The notes: generated by a model not told the origin, from the letters alone. A stretch of DNA of 64,000 bases from Oscarella lobularis (GCF_947507565.1 NC_089179.1:1674001-1738000), one strand, 5' to 3'; shown: positions 51,528 through 64,000, counted from the first letter of the stretch. Numbers and translations: made by a program.

Positions 51528-54500
51528 CTAGAGTAAGAGTAAGAAGTGTACCGGTACAGGGATCCCAATAAAAAATTGGTCAGGCGAGCGTCTAAATGAC
51601 TTGAATTTCAACACAACAGATAAGTCGTTGCTACGCTTGTCAGACGAAATCAGAAAATCGCAAACTTTTTCAAATTGCTTTGGCATTTCGGCAACGTTTT
51701 TGAGGTCCAACATGTGAACCACGTGAGAAGAAGATACCGACAACGCACAGCCTTCTTTGGGTTTTACTTCAACAGTCAGGCATCTTTCACAATTTTCACT
51801 ACAGTCTGCCCCAGGCCCACATTCCTCGCAACACTTCTTTCTATTTTCGATTTGGCACGAACACAGATTAATTCCCATTTCTCTGTGTAGAGAATAGTGG
51901 GTGTCCATCTCCCTCTTCGTAATTCGTTTCATTCTACTCTTGGTGCTAATCGGCACTCTCATTATTACACTTGATTCAAAACCGTGAAAGTCTAACTGGC
52001 TGGGTAGAAAAACAGACGCACACAAGTTCAAGCAACTTCCTCCACCCTCACCGCACACGCGACAAAAAGATTTCATTTTCAATACAATTTGGTCTGGAAG
52101 CAGGGTTGCCAAACCTCCTCTAAAAGCAACAAGCTGATTGATTTCAGTGATATGACAAAGGGTTGTCATTTTGCCACATCCGCCGTCGTAGAGCAGTGTT
52201 ACTTCGGCCGGATGATGTTCGTTGAAAACGAAATTGTGCTTGAATTTTAGGACAGCTTCTTTCTTCAACTGCACCCCATGCGGAAGTAGCTCAATGACGT
52301 TGCTAAGAGACCTCTCCGTGTTCTCTTCGTGTTTTCCATGATCAGTAAACACGCGTACCGAAACGACTACAGAATCGTCAACGGCATCTTTAGGAACGAG
52401 CAGAGAACAAGATTTGTCTGGCAATTCCAATTGCAGTCCATCCGATGTTATGGTTTTTTCTCCAGAAGACGTAACATAATTCAGAAAAAGCGATTCCGTC
52501 TTTATCTGAACAATACGGCCATCGCTATTGCTCTACAACAAACACAATTTTTGTTACTTCACACAAGACATCTAAGCCAAACACTCCAAGGGTTAACAAG
52601 CATTGCCATTGCCTTATGCAATATGTACAAATTGAGTTGGTCTATACGTGGACGAAATATAGCAAGTTATAGCGTGCAGTAGCGAGGACCCTATCTGCTT
52701 AGAGAGTGTTTGACTATCTCCAAGTGATCAATCAACGTACTTTAAGTATCATGCTGTCTAGAACATCCGCCGCATCATTGCGACGCATGTTTCTTAGCAC
52801 AGACATAAGGTACCCAACTGTACACTCCGGAACCCTCTGACTCCATATAGTCAAAAGCAGATGGGTAGGTCCCTGAGCACCGTCTGGCAACACTCTGGAT
52901 TTCTCTGATGTCATTGGTTCGTTGAGCAATTCCGTCCAGAGTTTCCGCCAGTCATTTCCAAGCGGGTCGATCGTATCCATTAGTGCACATAGAGACTCAA
53001 GAGCATCCTTCTTCAGCGTCCCAATACGCGTAGTTAGAGTCACTAGCCAAGTAATCTTATAACAGTTTGCCCGATATGACGTGATCAAGGTACCTGATAA
53101 AGCCTCTTGAAACGAGGTATCTCCTCTCAGATCTTTCGACCATGACTCGGTCTTCTGCGCACAATGCAAGTATAATTTCAACAAAAAAAAGCGTTTGTCA
53201 CGAGAAAACTAGCGAGGAGAAGCGATAGTCGCAATAGGTTGTGAAGGAAGGAAGTATCATCGCAAAGAAAACACAGGTTTAGGTATCTTAAGTCTTACCT
53301 TTTCAAACGTCTCCTAAGATGCCGAAATTAGAATTAAAAAAATCGTACAATAGTATATCATACACTTTTTGATTCCAAAACCACTCTAAGTTCTCCTTCA
53401 AATATATCTAGCGGAGTTTTTCCAATCTGTAAGAAACCCGTGAGTGTGTCAGCAACATAAATTCAGGCCGTCACATTGGCCTACCTTGTTTTCTAATCTA
53501 GAAGACAAACCGTAGTCGGTCAAGAATTCCAGAATTACTTTGAGATCGTTTTCATCTATTAGATATTCGTTTTCTCCCAATACGTGCAGCAGTGAGTTTC
53601 CGTCCTTCACAGACAGTAAAGAACCCGCTAGCTCATCCCCTCACCAAAAGTTTTCGTTACCTTATCACAAGCTTCCATATTCGCTCCTTGAATAGCAAGA
53701 AACTTCAGACTATCACTATATCGACAGTACATTATCGGAGTTCTTCCATCCTTAAGAAAAACTGCAAAAAAATACAAACACAACGATGGAATACTTCATC
53801 AACTTCGTTGACATTTGCGTCCTTTTGATTCAGCAAAATTTTAAGAGATAGAACAGACCCAAGAAGGCAGGCCCAATGCATTACTCCTGACATCTCTGCC
53901 AGAAGAACTTTCTCAACGACAAAAGAATCAAAAACTTTTCGCTCGTCACGAAATATTCGCTCGTCAAGAAATTTTCCCTTCTGAAACAAAATGTTGAAAT
54001 TACGGTAATGGTTACATCTGCTACTCACTAGTGTTTCTAAACCAAAGAAACGAACTCCTAGTTTTGATAAATTAACTGCACAATCTAAATCCTTTTCGTG
54101 TATAGCAATTTCCAGTATCCTACTGCCAGTCTACAGAAGTTAAGCTAGAAGACTGTTTCTTACAAGAGAAAAACAAATTTAGTCCACCTGAATGTCACAC
54201 TTTGATCCCATTTCAATAAGTGCCTTGGCAAGTTCAAAGTTTTTAGACAAACAAGCCAGGGAGAGGCAGGTCAGTCCCTCCTAAAAGAGAATTAATTAAT
54301 TATTCATCAACCTAGAAAATTGTCATTATCGCACGGAAGTTTTGTCTTCTAGAGACAGTTGCTTGTTTTCAGTCCGCAGCCACTCCAGCAAGTCCAATTT
54401 ATCCTTTTCAGTCTTTTGACGTGAATAGCAAACATAGTGAGTAACGTTCCAATCGTTTTTCTAGATAACAACTGATTACTTATAAAGCAACAGTGCAAAA

Positions 54501-55795
54501 ATTTGCTACATCTTTCTGGAGAAGATCAAATCCTTTAAAAACAAGTTTCCGTGCAACGTCTATCTGCACTCCCATCATAGCCCAGTGAAGTGCCGTTCGT
54601 TTAACCTAGATAGGAGATCAGTTTCCCACACTATCGCCCAATGTCGGGAGCATTTTATAACTTCATCTTTTTTGCTTAGTTTCATTGCTTCACTTCTTTT
54701 CTCTTTATCAGTCATTTCTTCCTCCCAAAGATCAACAAGGTCTTGTCCTCCACAACAAGCATAGAAGAAAAGAGGTGCACCGTTCTAATTAGGTGAGACA
54801 TTACGTTACTTTAAATTTCAAGTTACAGAATGTACTATTGTGTACACAGTACTACACAAGACATGGCCATGCACAACTTACTGTACTCTCTTGACTGAGG
54901 CAATCTTCATTGCTATGTTTAATCAGCACTTCGGATATTCGTCTACGTCCATTTGCAAAAGAAAGAAACAGGGCACTACTAATACTGCCGTCATCCTAAA
55001 GAAAAAAAATAAATGAATTTTCTTCTGTCCAAAGGACATGAACTGCTCTACTTTAAAAAAAACTGTTCAAGCCTGCAACATTACAATGTGCTTACTGATG
55101 ATTTAACTTCAACTTCAGCCCCTCGTTCCAAAAGCAAAGTAACAAGTTGTTCATTTCCGATAGCTGCTGCAAGCATTATTGGTGTAAATCTCGACTAAAA
55201 TGACAATTTAAAATACACGACCATAAAATATTGTATCTCTTACAAAACGAAAATCGGAGCCAAAGAAACACTTCAGCCCATCTTGAGCAAAAACTTCACA
55301 AAACTGACTATTAATATCTGCCCTATGATCCAGCAGCTGCACAACGATTTTGATGTATTGCTTGAGCACTGCAACGTGCAGCATCGTCCAATGACCCTAC
55401 ACAGAAACTTGTAGGCAAGCAAACCACGTACTGCCAACCTTGAGCGGCTTATCGTCATAAACGATATACTGGAATCCAAATTCTTGAGTAACTTCGACGT
55501 GTTCGGAAGAGAGAACACGTTCCACGAAATCTACATCACCTTTTTCAACTGCTTCAAACAAATAACGTTCATCAACCGTTTTTCTAAAGGAAACTTCGTC
55601 GACACCATGGCGCCCGCTGGTCCCTAGTCTCTCTACACTCACGTTTGGACCTTTTCCAGCTTTTTCATCTGAACAGCAGATCCGCGTATCCCAAAGTGTA
55701 CAAATCGCAACGGGAAAAGGTCTCGATACTCACGTGAGGCCCACGCCCCTGTACGGGACTGCTAATTCCCGTAAGACCAAACTGTAGCCGTTCCA
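51528..55795 (-). CDS. Ankyrin repeat - death domain - ZU5 protein
   Basis: About 18 exons, many holding one ankyrin repeat (SRFTPIMLAAAIGNEQLV, VKRTALHWAMMGVQIDVA, EGLTCLSLACLSKNFELAKA, MSGVMHWACLLGSVLSLKIL). An exon at about 53040-52741 looks like a death domain (ESLCALMDTIDPLGNDWRKL, then LLLTIWSQRVPECTVGYLMS). The last exon (52532-51528) starts a ZU5 domain (LQLELPDKSCSLLVPKDAVD) and continues with a Cys-rich segment (CSCQIENRKKCCEECG). The parts recall ankyrins, UNC5 and PIDD1, but here the death domain precedes ZU5. A role as an intracellular adaptor is inference. The 5' exon (ATG 55795, MERLQFGLTGISS) is tentative: its splice phase to the next exon does not fit the simplest donor. Confidence 0.72.
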
Positions 55796-55923
55796 TGATT
55801 CACGCAAAAATATTGATTCACGCAACAATTATTCAGGCAACAATTAAACCTAATTAATTACTTCTAATATCTAATCTCTGCTAAACACAAAGTGCATGCC
55901 TTCTATAACAATAGATAATTAAT

Positions 55924-58297
55924 TTACAAATCTTCCGGATACCGCTTGGCCAACTCCACATTCGGTATGTAACGAAATCCGTCAAATGACGAAAAATATT
56001 TTCCCACCTTCGGATGCAGTCGTGCCTTGACAAGCTCAGACGGAGAAATCTCCAAACTCTCTACAAAGCAGCAAAACGATTACAGCTAATCAATCAACAA
56101 AAAAAGGTTTTCCCAACACACACCTTGAGCTGCATAGCGCACGGAACAGTCCTCAACCAAAACGCTATAGAACGGCTGCATGTTCTTGTGCTGCAAGAGG
56201 TTGACGCCCATCTGCATCTGCCACGACGAGCTCAATCGGCAGACGGGATCCCAACCGTAGATGACGCAAAGGTAATCGTATCGTTTGTGCTTCATCACCA
56301 TGCCGACTCGATACGTCACATTCAAGTAATTAGCGTGCGATCGCTTTTTTGCATTCGCCTGAGTGTAGGTACATCAAAACCCTGTTTGGACGCTAACTAT
56401 TAGGGAGTTGCTCACTTCAGGCGGCTGACAGCTCTCGTCCACTACTTCCTTTGCAGTAGCTTTCAATTCATTGACGTTCGGCACAGGATCTTCACCGATG
56501 CTGCTGAGCATTGCCAAAGTCTAAAGGAGAAAGTCTCAACATTAGTTTCACACATTGCTCCGTGTATAACCTACCTGTCTTCCATTTATTTTCAGGTGAA
56601 CATTGATCTTGCAAAGAAGCACCGTATTCTGAATGTTCGTAGGCTGCACGACGTGAATGAGATAGAGCAGATTACGAATGACAGCACTGCAACAACAACA
56701 ACAACGAAACGTTATTCCACATCTCAGCGAAATGATCGTTCATGCCAAACACCTTTTATCCACAATAAAAGAGTTTTGATAAAAATTCAACAAATTTCGA
56801 GCCATCCGAGCAAACACCTATATAATAAATATTGAAAGAGCAGAATTACAAATATTCGCAGAACACTTACTTCGCTCGGTCGAACGATCCCCAGGTGGGT
56901 CTCCAGACCCAAATGACCTTCGCCTTTCAAGTGCTCACACTCGCTCTCGTCAAGAAACCTTCCACCGTCGAAGACGTCAACGTAGACGTCAGACTCCTTA
57001 CTACGTGAAGCGTTTTCGACGAAGTTAGTGGATCTTATACTTAAGAAATATACCAGCCTGCAGACTGATCTTTAGATCCCTTGCAACAAACAAAAAAATG
57101 ATGCCCAGCTCCAACCTAAAATCCTAACATAGGTCTCAGATACAACAGCACATAGAATTTGTACCGGCTGAATACTGAGGCCAAGGCGCCTTCCCAAGGT
57201 GATGTATAAAATGCTGAGAGTAATGGGAATGCCCGTTCGATGTTCGACCACCTAAAACAGCCTGTTTGCTCAAAGAGAGAGAAAAAAAAACCCGTTTTTT
57301 TATCACCTTGTCAAGATACGAATTATCGGGATTGAAAAAGTCGACCACATTGCCAACGAAACGGAATTCGTGAAACATGACGTGATTCATGACGTCCAGC
57401 ATGTCACGACTCAAAACGACGGACTCGGACCCCTCTTCCTTTAGCGGCGGCGCATTCAAAGCGAGACACTCCCGAACGCGAATAGCCATTTCATCAATAA
57501 CGCTCTTGACCGAATCGCAATCGATGGGAGTCCAGAGATTCTGCCACTGGGAGAGCAGAAGAGCACCTAGAAAAGGTCGCTTCTAATGTTTCGCTTCTCA
57601 ATCGATTTACCCCTCACCTTCGACGAGATCGATCTCCTCGTCGGGTCGACGAAGCAATCCCTTCATGGATTCCTCAATCTGTCTCACCTTGACGTACTCG
57701 CACACGTGATCGGTATAATATTTCATAGTCAAATCGCACGATCTAAAAATAGCATCGAGGAGAAAATATTGTCGAATTCTATAATCGAATTATATGAATC
57801 GTCTCACTTTTCCGACGATTTTCGTATTTCCTCCAACGTCACGCGCGCCGTGTCCGGAAAGCAATCGTACTCGTCGAAAATTTCGTCGAATCGATAAACG
57901 GTGTCGAGCGAGATGTCCTCCTGATTGAAATTCAGTACGGAGAGCTCTTTCACCGCCGGATAGATCCGTCGTTGCCAGCGAAGTCGATCGCGATAAATTT
58001 CTCGCCAATCGCGCGATCGATCGTTCTCGTCGAAGCCCCAATACGTCCATCTGAACGAGAAGGAGGCGTCGTGAGAGGAGCGAAATGCTGTTGCGTTTCT
58101 TTTCCGTACCGTTCGAGCGCTTTTCGTCGCCACAATTCGCGACTGCGACTGATCTGCGCGAATCGGGCGCAAACGCGCGCCAACGCGGCGACGTCGTCGT
58201 GCTTTAGCGTCGACGACGTGAAAATCATTTCGATGATCTCGTTCGATAGGCGAAGAAAGGGCGAACTCGTTTCCCCCATTGCTTCCATTGCTTCCAT
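55924..58297 (-). CDS. FBXO21: FBXO21-like F-box protein
   Basis: ATG at 58297 (MEAMEAMGETSSPF); the in-frame codon at 58321 is GTG. Order: F-box (LRLSNEIIEMIFTSSTLKHD, then FAQISRSRELWRRKALERYG); a SirB1/transglutaminase-like domain (GNVVDFFNPDNSYLDKVI, RTGIPITLSILYI); a C-terminal YccV/hemimethylated-DNA-binding-like domain (GMVMKHKRYDYLCVIYGWDP, QPFYSVLVEDCSVRYAAQ); and the end HPKVGKYFSSFDGFRYIPN..RYPEDL. This triple layout is specific to FBXO21, a substrate receptor of SCF ubiquitin ligases. About 9-10 exons with short introns. Divergent from LRRC43, with 91 bp between start codons. Confidence 0.88.
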
Positions 58298-58388
58298 TGG
58301 TTCGCCACAGTGGAATGGCACGCGCGCATGCTCTACTACGGAATCGGGTTATGTTGTGTCTTCCGCGGTGTGACTGCTATCAGTTGCC
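58298..58388. promoter_or_regulatory. Divergent promoter, FBXO21 / LRRC43
   Basis: A 91-bp spacer between two start codons in opposite directions, GC-rich on the FBXO21 side. No TATA box seen. Confidence 0.5.
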
Positions 58389-60403
58389 ATGGCGCAAGGT
58401 CGACGAACGGCGAGTCAAGTCGTCAGCGAACGCTTAGCGAGTCTAAATTTGACGTCGTTTCCATGCGGAAAAGGCAACTGGGTGAGAAACTCTAATTCGT
58501 GCGTTCCGCGGCGCTCATTTGCCGCCTTTTGCGTGCAGAGAAATGAAAAGTTCTTCGATTACGACGCGTCGGTTTCCAAAGGAAACGAAAGCGTCGAAGA
58601 TCTACTGGATTACGCTTACGCACAGAAATCGCCGTGGACGATCGATTGCAGCTGGAGCAGCGAGGCTCGAACGCTGCGCGACGTCGCAATTCGATCGCCA
58701 GGCAAATTAGACGACCCGGATTATGCTAGAAAATCCTTTCAGACACTGAAGTTGATAAATGAAAACGTAATACAGAACAGTAGTACCTTAGTATCGTTTA
58801 TCGAACGCGTCTTCGTCCAATTAATTAATTAAAAAATTATTAATTGACAAAGAAACCGTGTACACGTGTATCCGGGTCTCTGAAGCTAGTTTCCATTTCT
58901 TTTCTGCAGATCAATGAAGTCGATGAAAAGTTGGCTGTCTACGAGAATGTGTCAGAATTGAGTCTGAGTTGCAATCACTTGAGCGTCGTTAATGGTCGTA
59001 ACCTCCCGAAACAACTCAAAGTGACTCGACGCAGTGAATTTTAGAATATGTTGTCTTACCACTTTTCGCTCCTAGGTACTGGAATTGTGTGACAATCAAC
59101 TGTCAAATCCGCTGGCTCTATGTCCGGGCAGTCCTCCAAGTGTACGGCACGTTGGCCTGGGTTATAATCGTCTTCAAAATTTGAATTGGTTGCAGCCTGC
59201 TTCGTGGTTCGTTGTTCGCGTTACTGATAAGTGGGTATTTGGTCACTTTGTGTCTTATTTTTAGGCCACTGCTCTTATCTCTGGATCTCAGTTTCAATCA
59301 TTTAACGTCTCTGCCTGAAGTTGTATTGGCGCTTTCGTCTCTCGCTAAGCTCCGAAACCTCGTTCTCCAGGGCAACCCAGTGTCCGTACGTTTAGGCGCG
59401 CTGCGGCATCGTCCTATAGTAACCGGACGTTGTTTTTATTCTAGCTGGTGCCTGCTTACCGTCCCTATGTCATAGAAAAACTTTCCTCTTTGACCGTTTT
59501 GGATGACGTTCGGATTATTCCCGACGATAGACGCGTCTGTGAAAACCTCTGTGATAACATACGTAAGCAGTCCTCGCAGACGTGAGCGAGTAGTGATGAG
59601 ATGATGACGTTGTAGAGGAAGACGATTTGAAGGAAGTCGGTGTGAGCATTTCCGTAGAACAACTTCAAGGGATTTGTGCTCCGCCGGAAGAGGATGTTCT
59701 CACTGATCCAATGAAAGAAAAAGTTGAACACCTCTATCATGTCGAGTATGACTACGTACCTCTGCAAGGTCAACCCGTCAAAGGAGAAATGAAAGGTAAA
59801 TTAATGACTTTTCCAGTTTGGTAGAAAAACAGTTTCTTGTCCTCAGACGTATTTTGTACGCAAGAATTGACTTGGGCCGACCCCATGTCGTTCAACTATT
59901 CAATGGAACATTCTAATACTCAATTGGATCAGTGTTGCGGATTCTTTATGCGTGGCATTGCCGTACGAGTCATCCAAGCTCGAACGGTCAGCGTGGCTCC
60001 TTCCGAGACGAACATTCCAACGAACGCGCGATCCCCAAAGGCCGACAACAAAACGTCCAAAAAGAAAACGGGCAAGAAAACTCCGCCCGCTTCGACGGTA
60101 CCCAAGGACAAAGGTGCAATGGAGAAAGACAAGAGAAACAAAGGGGGAAAGAAAAATCAGGAAAGTGACGTGGACTGGATCAAACGGCCGCCGGAGCTGA
60201 AGTGCGTGGCCCAAGGAGCGATTTCTCTTAGATCTCTTCTGCTAGGCCACGGCTCCCCGCTCGTCCAAGACTCCTCCTTTAATTTGACCTTGGAAGAAGG
60301 GAACACACACGCAGGAAATAACGATGAAGGAGAAGACAAACCTGTCACTCTATCCGTTGCCATTCAGCTCAGACGCCATCCTATTGCTCTCAAGCTCCAA
60401 TGA
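58389..60403 (+). CDS. LRRC43: LRRC43-like leucine-rich repeat protein
   Basis: ATG 58389 opens MAQGRRTASQVVSERLASL followed by LTSFPCGKGNW, the conserved LRRC43 N-terminal block, then EDLLDYAYAQKSPWTIDCSW and RTLRDVAIRSPGKLDDPDYA. LRRs follow in later exons: ENVSELSLSCNHLSVVNGRN, VLELCDNQLSNPLALCPGSP, HVGLGYNRLQNLNWLQP, LLSLDLSFNHLTSLPEVVLA, LRNLVLQGNPVSLVPAYRPY. The C-terminal exon (from about 59847) has the family block LTWADPMSFNYSMEHSN, a Lys-rich stretch and LSVAIQLRRHPIAL. Six or seven introns. LRRC43 is expressed with motile cilia in vertebrates; its molecular role is poorly known. Convergent with the laminin-like gene. Confidence 0.85.
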
Positions 60404-60611
60404 CTTCGTCTAACGCTATAGAATGTGGAAAGGAGCAAATTGCTTGGCTCATCTATAGTCCCTGCATCGAACTATCGCATGCTAATATTAGAATTATATG
60501 TCAGGAAAAAAAACTGATTCTACTCATGGCTTAGATAAAGGAAAAAACCGTTTGCAACACTTTCCTTGTTTATAAAATTATATGACGGCGAAAAGTACAT
60601 CACCTCAAACG

Positions 60612-63362
60612 TTAGCAGAATTTGTCGCACCTGAAAAAGCAACATCACTGTAAGGAAGTTTACTGTAGACGTCTTTTGACTTACAGTAGTTTTGCTTTTA
60701 CTACAGCGGATTTAGAGTTCCTCTCGAGTCTGTTGATCATCTTTTTTGTCGAACGTAACCTTTCTTGCCACTCTGTTTGGCGCTCTGCTACTAGTTTCGC
60801 CGAATTCAATATTTCTGCCAGCGGGACTTCACTCTTGGTAGCTGCAACGAAATACCTATTTGACAACACCAAGTTCACTTTTTGTGTCCCTTTACCATTC
60901 TCCTCAGCCTGGCCAAGTATTTCCGCTATTGGATAATAACTGGGGGGCATCAAAGCAGGCTTCTTCTCTTCAAGCGAACGAAGAGCCTGACGATTACGCT
61001 TCATGTCCTTTGCATTTTTTCTTTCCAGATTATTGAACTTGCGACGAGTTTTGTCGCTCATACCGACGCGACTCACGAGAGTCTCCGTTCTTCTCGCATT
61101 CACAAGACTTACAATTGAAAGTAGTCCACAATTGCGAACACTTCTTTCGCACCTTGCTTGCAAACGATCGATCGCAGCTAAGCTTCTCTCTGCCAAGGAA
61201 CGAGTTAACGTAGACTACGATTCTTTTTCCTCTATGTAACATTACCTGTTTTCTTTACCACCTTAGTCGCTCTTCGATTTCTTTGCTTGGCTCGAGGACG
61301 CAGAGCGGAAGCTCTTCGAGCAGTACTCCTAATCTGCACAAGGGGAGACCGGGCGTGAGAATGAGTCGCTGCTGTTGTTTGCACGGTACCGTTGCACGCT
61401 TGACGTTGGACTGAGCAATCTTTACTTTCTCGAGTTCCAACTCGAAAATTCCGCCGGAATCAATCAATGCCTGGCCGTTTCTGTAGAAGACAATGGCCGA
61501 ATGATTGGAACTGTACGCGTTGTTGAAAATCCTAACGAAATAGAAATTGACACCACTGCAAGAAAACGCGTCACGCCAAACCTTTTCCTCTCAATTTCTT
61601 CTTCCAGAAGTCGATCGCGCGTCCTGTTCATTTGTGCGAGCGTGCTTTCATTCGAGAGGTCGATGGCTGGCCTAATGTTGCTGAGAAGAATATGATAGGA
61701 GTGCTGAATGTTGAGATTGTTCCATTGCTACGCAGAATCCAATCTCGTTATACGTACGTCATTAGAATCTTCCAATTCGACAGACCTCAACTCGGCGCTG
61801 CAGTTCATTTTTCGCGACTCTTGCATGGTGAACGTGATCTCTCACCGTATTCAGTCTCATCATTAGGTTACTCTTGCTTCTGCCGTAGAGTCTCTCCTGC
61901 ACAGACAAAGAATTATACGACATTGATGAAGGCAAACAGGTTGCAACGCACGCTGAATTCAGCCAAGTCTAGATCCGCTCGTACGTCAGATACAACCATC
62001 TGGGTCTTGTGCGACGTATGAATCATCACTTGCAAGTTGCTTTTCAAGTCCGCAAACATATCCAACCGTTTCCGTAGAGTCTTACGGACCTTCGACGCCG
62101 ACGCCGATCTGTAGCGAGTCTCTTCCAATCGTTTGGTGGCCTCTTTTCGCATTTGGCGAGCCTGGCGGTGACGCGTGGCGATAGCCACTTGCTTTGGCAT
62201 CATGTCAATTTCGCTCATGCCATTGACGATGGTTCTCCCTGTGCGTAACAGCAGGTCGCCTGTGGATACGGACTGCCTAAGACGATCGCGCATCTGCCGC
62301 AACGAAGCAAAATGCTCTAGAGAGAAAAATTCGTTGGTTATACTGGAAAGAGTCCAGGCGAAATAACGGAGGGGGGGAGGGAGGAGGAGCAAAGTTCCTC
62401 TACCACATCTGCTCTGCAGGCAGAGACTCTAATCTATGTACTACAGGGGTCAGAGCCCTTGCAAATACCTTCCAAGCTGGCGCTAGCATTGATTCCACCC
62501 CGCAGCACGTTTAGAGACTTTTTCAGTTGATGGCGACACTCCTGCTTTGCATCAGCCAAATAGTGCACAACAGTCCCAACCTTTAGAAATAGTACACATG
62601 AGTTTCCTCTTTAGTCAGAACTATAGACGTACTTTTGCAGTCAAAGGCGAAACCTGGCCGCTTGCTACTGACAGGTTGCTTTTGACTCCACTAATCACTT
62701 TACTGAGCAAGCTCTCCGTTGTCAGCACGTCAACCGCGAGTACCTGTACGGCATCCTAAAAATAGAAAAATGAAGCAATCAAGTAACAAAGCCCAATTTC
62801 CATTCTAAAAGTTAGGGCGCGGTTGCGGACGCGAATAGTAGGAGGCGACAAGTTGGCGACAGCGCGTCCACGCGTCCCCAGCTAATGCGTTGTTTTGAAA
62901 AGCGAGAGCGGGACATCCGATCTCGTACACGTGCAATACTCTTGAAAACACCAAGTGCCCGCCCCCGCCACGGCGAGTAGTGTGGGTCTCCCAGTGTTTA
63001 CTTTCTTTATCACAAGCGTGGCCTCCACGTCGATGGCTCTCTTGGGGATCGTCTCCTGGACGTTAGCGATTCTTTCGCGGGTGGCCAATTGCGAGTGAAG
63101 GAGAGCGATTGCTCCTAGTAGGGACTCGGAACAATTCCTTCCGCACCCTTCGGTTATCAAACAAAAAAAAAGTTTAATGTTTTTTCTTCGGATAAGACGA
63201 AGTGTTCCCAAGCGACTGACCGTGGCAGTTTGGAAAAAGATCGCCGTAACCGTCAACACACCGGTCGCACCGACGACCGGCGAATCCGACCAAGCAGCGA
63301 CATTTTCCGCTGATGCGATCGCAGTCGATCGACTTCGAACCGCGCTCGTCGCACTCGCAATC
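60612..63362 (-). CDS. Laminin-like chain, 3' part (continues right of window)
   Basis: An exon after a strong acceptor at 63363 encodes one laminin-type EGF module (CECDERGSKSIDCDRISGKC, CRCLVGFAGRRCDRCVDGYG) ending NCH. Following exons are helical with heptads: CGRNCSESLLGAIALLHSQL, DAVQVLAVDVLTTESLLSKV, HFASLRQMRDRLRQSVSTGD, RLEETRYRSASASKVRKTL, RKFNNLERKNAKDMKRNRQA. A last mini-exon after a GTAAGT donor near 60680 ends KAKLLCDKFC at 60612. EGF modules followed by a long coiled coil closing in cysteines is the layout of laminin beta and gamma chains. The coiled coil is short and basic for a laminin, so the call is tentative. An exon cluster between 61255 and 61900 is only partly resolved. 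Confidence 0.5.
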
Positions 63363-64000
63363 TAGACACAATGTAAAAAAAAAGAGGATCACCGAGACTG
63401 CTTCTGCCATTATGCAAAATACGCGCAACGTTTAGAAACAGGCAGACAACGCATGCATTATCATTCGTTGTATCTGGAGCCATATCGCCCTGATGGATTC
63501 CTAATACGCGTGCGGGGCACGGAAGAGGCAGCGTGTACATTCCCCGACGGGGCAATGGGACGGAATAGACTTCGTTAGCAACCCATCTGGTCAAATAGTG
63601 TTTGCGTTCGCCACTTGCACGCGGGGTACGTTTCGCAATCTATCTATCTATCATCTATCTACCACGAGGATACGGTGTATCCGCGTTTCTACTATTCGTC
63701 TCAAGCTTGCGAGAAGAGGAAGTCAAGCGCACTAATTGCTTCTCCCAACGAAGTTTGCTAAACCACTTGCGTTCTCATTGCCCAGCAATCTCTCTCCGAG
63801 TCTCTATTCCTCTCTCACCTCGACATCCCAAGGGATCTCGTTTCCGAAGTCGATAGTAGCCGTGCCGACAGCGATGGCACCGACGACCGACGACGTTCTT
63901 CTTGCATAAACATCGCTGACTGTTCTACAGTATAATTCTTAGTATATTTTCTTTTCGGCGCGGCGCAGCCGCCCCCTTTGATCTCTATACCGTCGCTCCG
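63363..64000. other. Right edge, largely unresolved
   Basis: Probably introns and 5' exons of the laminin-like gene. A minus-strand segment near 63820-63910 has coding-like codons (SSVVGAIAVGTATIDFGN) but unclear borders. An ATCT microsatellite lies at 63638-63660. Nothing else seen. Confidence 0.35.
63638..63660. repeat. (ATCT)n microsatellite
   Basis: About five ATCT units with one interruption. Confidence 0.85.

Noticed and set aside
1-64000. CRISPR arrays, bacterial operons, rRNA and tRNA genes
   Set aside because: None seen; gene structure is eukaryotic throughout and no cloverleaf or direct-repeat/spacer array was noticed by eye.

Overview
The window is animal nuclear DNA, most likely from an early-branching metazoan such as a sponge. 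Evidence: many protein genes with very short introns (about 45-100 bp, GT-AG), one probable U12 AT-AC intron, gaps between genes often under 150 bp, metazoan families (SWAP70/DEF6, Tks/p47phox-like PX-SH3, FKBP6, shugoshin, creatine kinase, a laminin-like chain) and a scavenger-receptor cysteine-rich (SRCR) expansion. Species assignment is inference. All gene names come from reading translations by eye; no database was searched.

Left edge (1-3.0 kb): the 3' part of an FKBP6-like gene (+), then an intronless creatine kinase (-).

3.3-32.1 kb: a tandem array on the minus strand. Each unit is an intronless seven-transmembrane receptor gene (GPCR) followed 0.27-0.43 kb downstream by an intronless gene for a MARCO-like type II membrane protein (cytoplasmic tail, one membrane span, coiled coil, collagen-like stretch, eight SRCR domains). 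Six units (A-F, left to right) fall into two subtypes, alpha (A, C) and beta (B, D, E), plus a mosaic sixth (F). Only SRCR copy B is intact; A, C, D, E and F are frameshifted, stopped, truncated or remnants. Five of six GPCR copies are open. Unit borders carry repeated flanks, two unrelated hairpins, a hAT-like transposon, and copies of a small two-exon gene fragment.

26.4-33 kb: a gene-poor stretch with simple repeats, then an intron-containing GH28 polygalacturonase-like gene, unit F, and a broken copy of the first two GH28 exons.

33.1-63.4 kb: dense, mostly intron-rich genes. In order: CFAP119 (-), acyl-CoA dehydrogenase (-), shugoshin (-), an ADP-ribosylglycohydrolase with an added C-terminal helical region (+), CFAP73/CCDC42-like (-), an unknown gene (-), a Tks-like PX + 4 SH3 scaffold (-), SWAP70/DEF6 (+), DRC2/CCDC65 (-), a small membrane protein (-), an ankyrin-death-ZU5 protein (-), FBXO21 (-), LRRC43 (+) and the 3' part of a laminin-like gene (-) that probably continues past the right edge. 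Four of these (CFAP119, CFAP73, DRC2, LRRC43) are cilium/axoneme families. Two gene pairs share tiny divergent promoters of about 90 bp.
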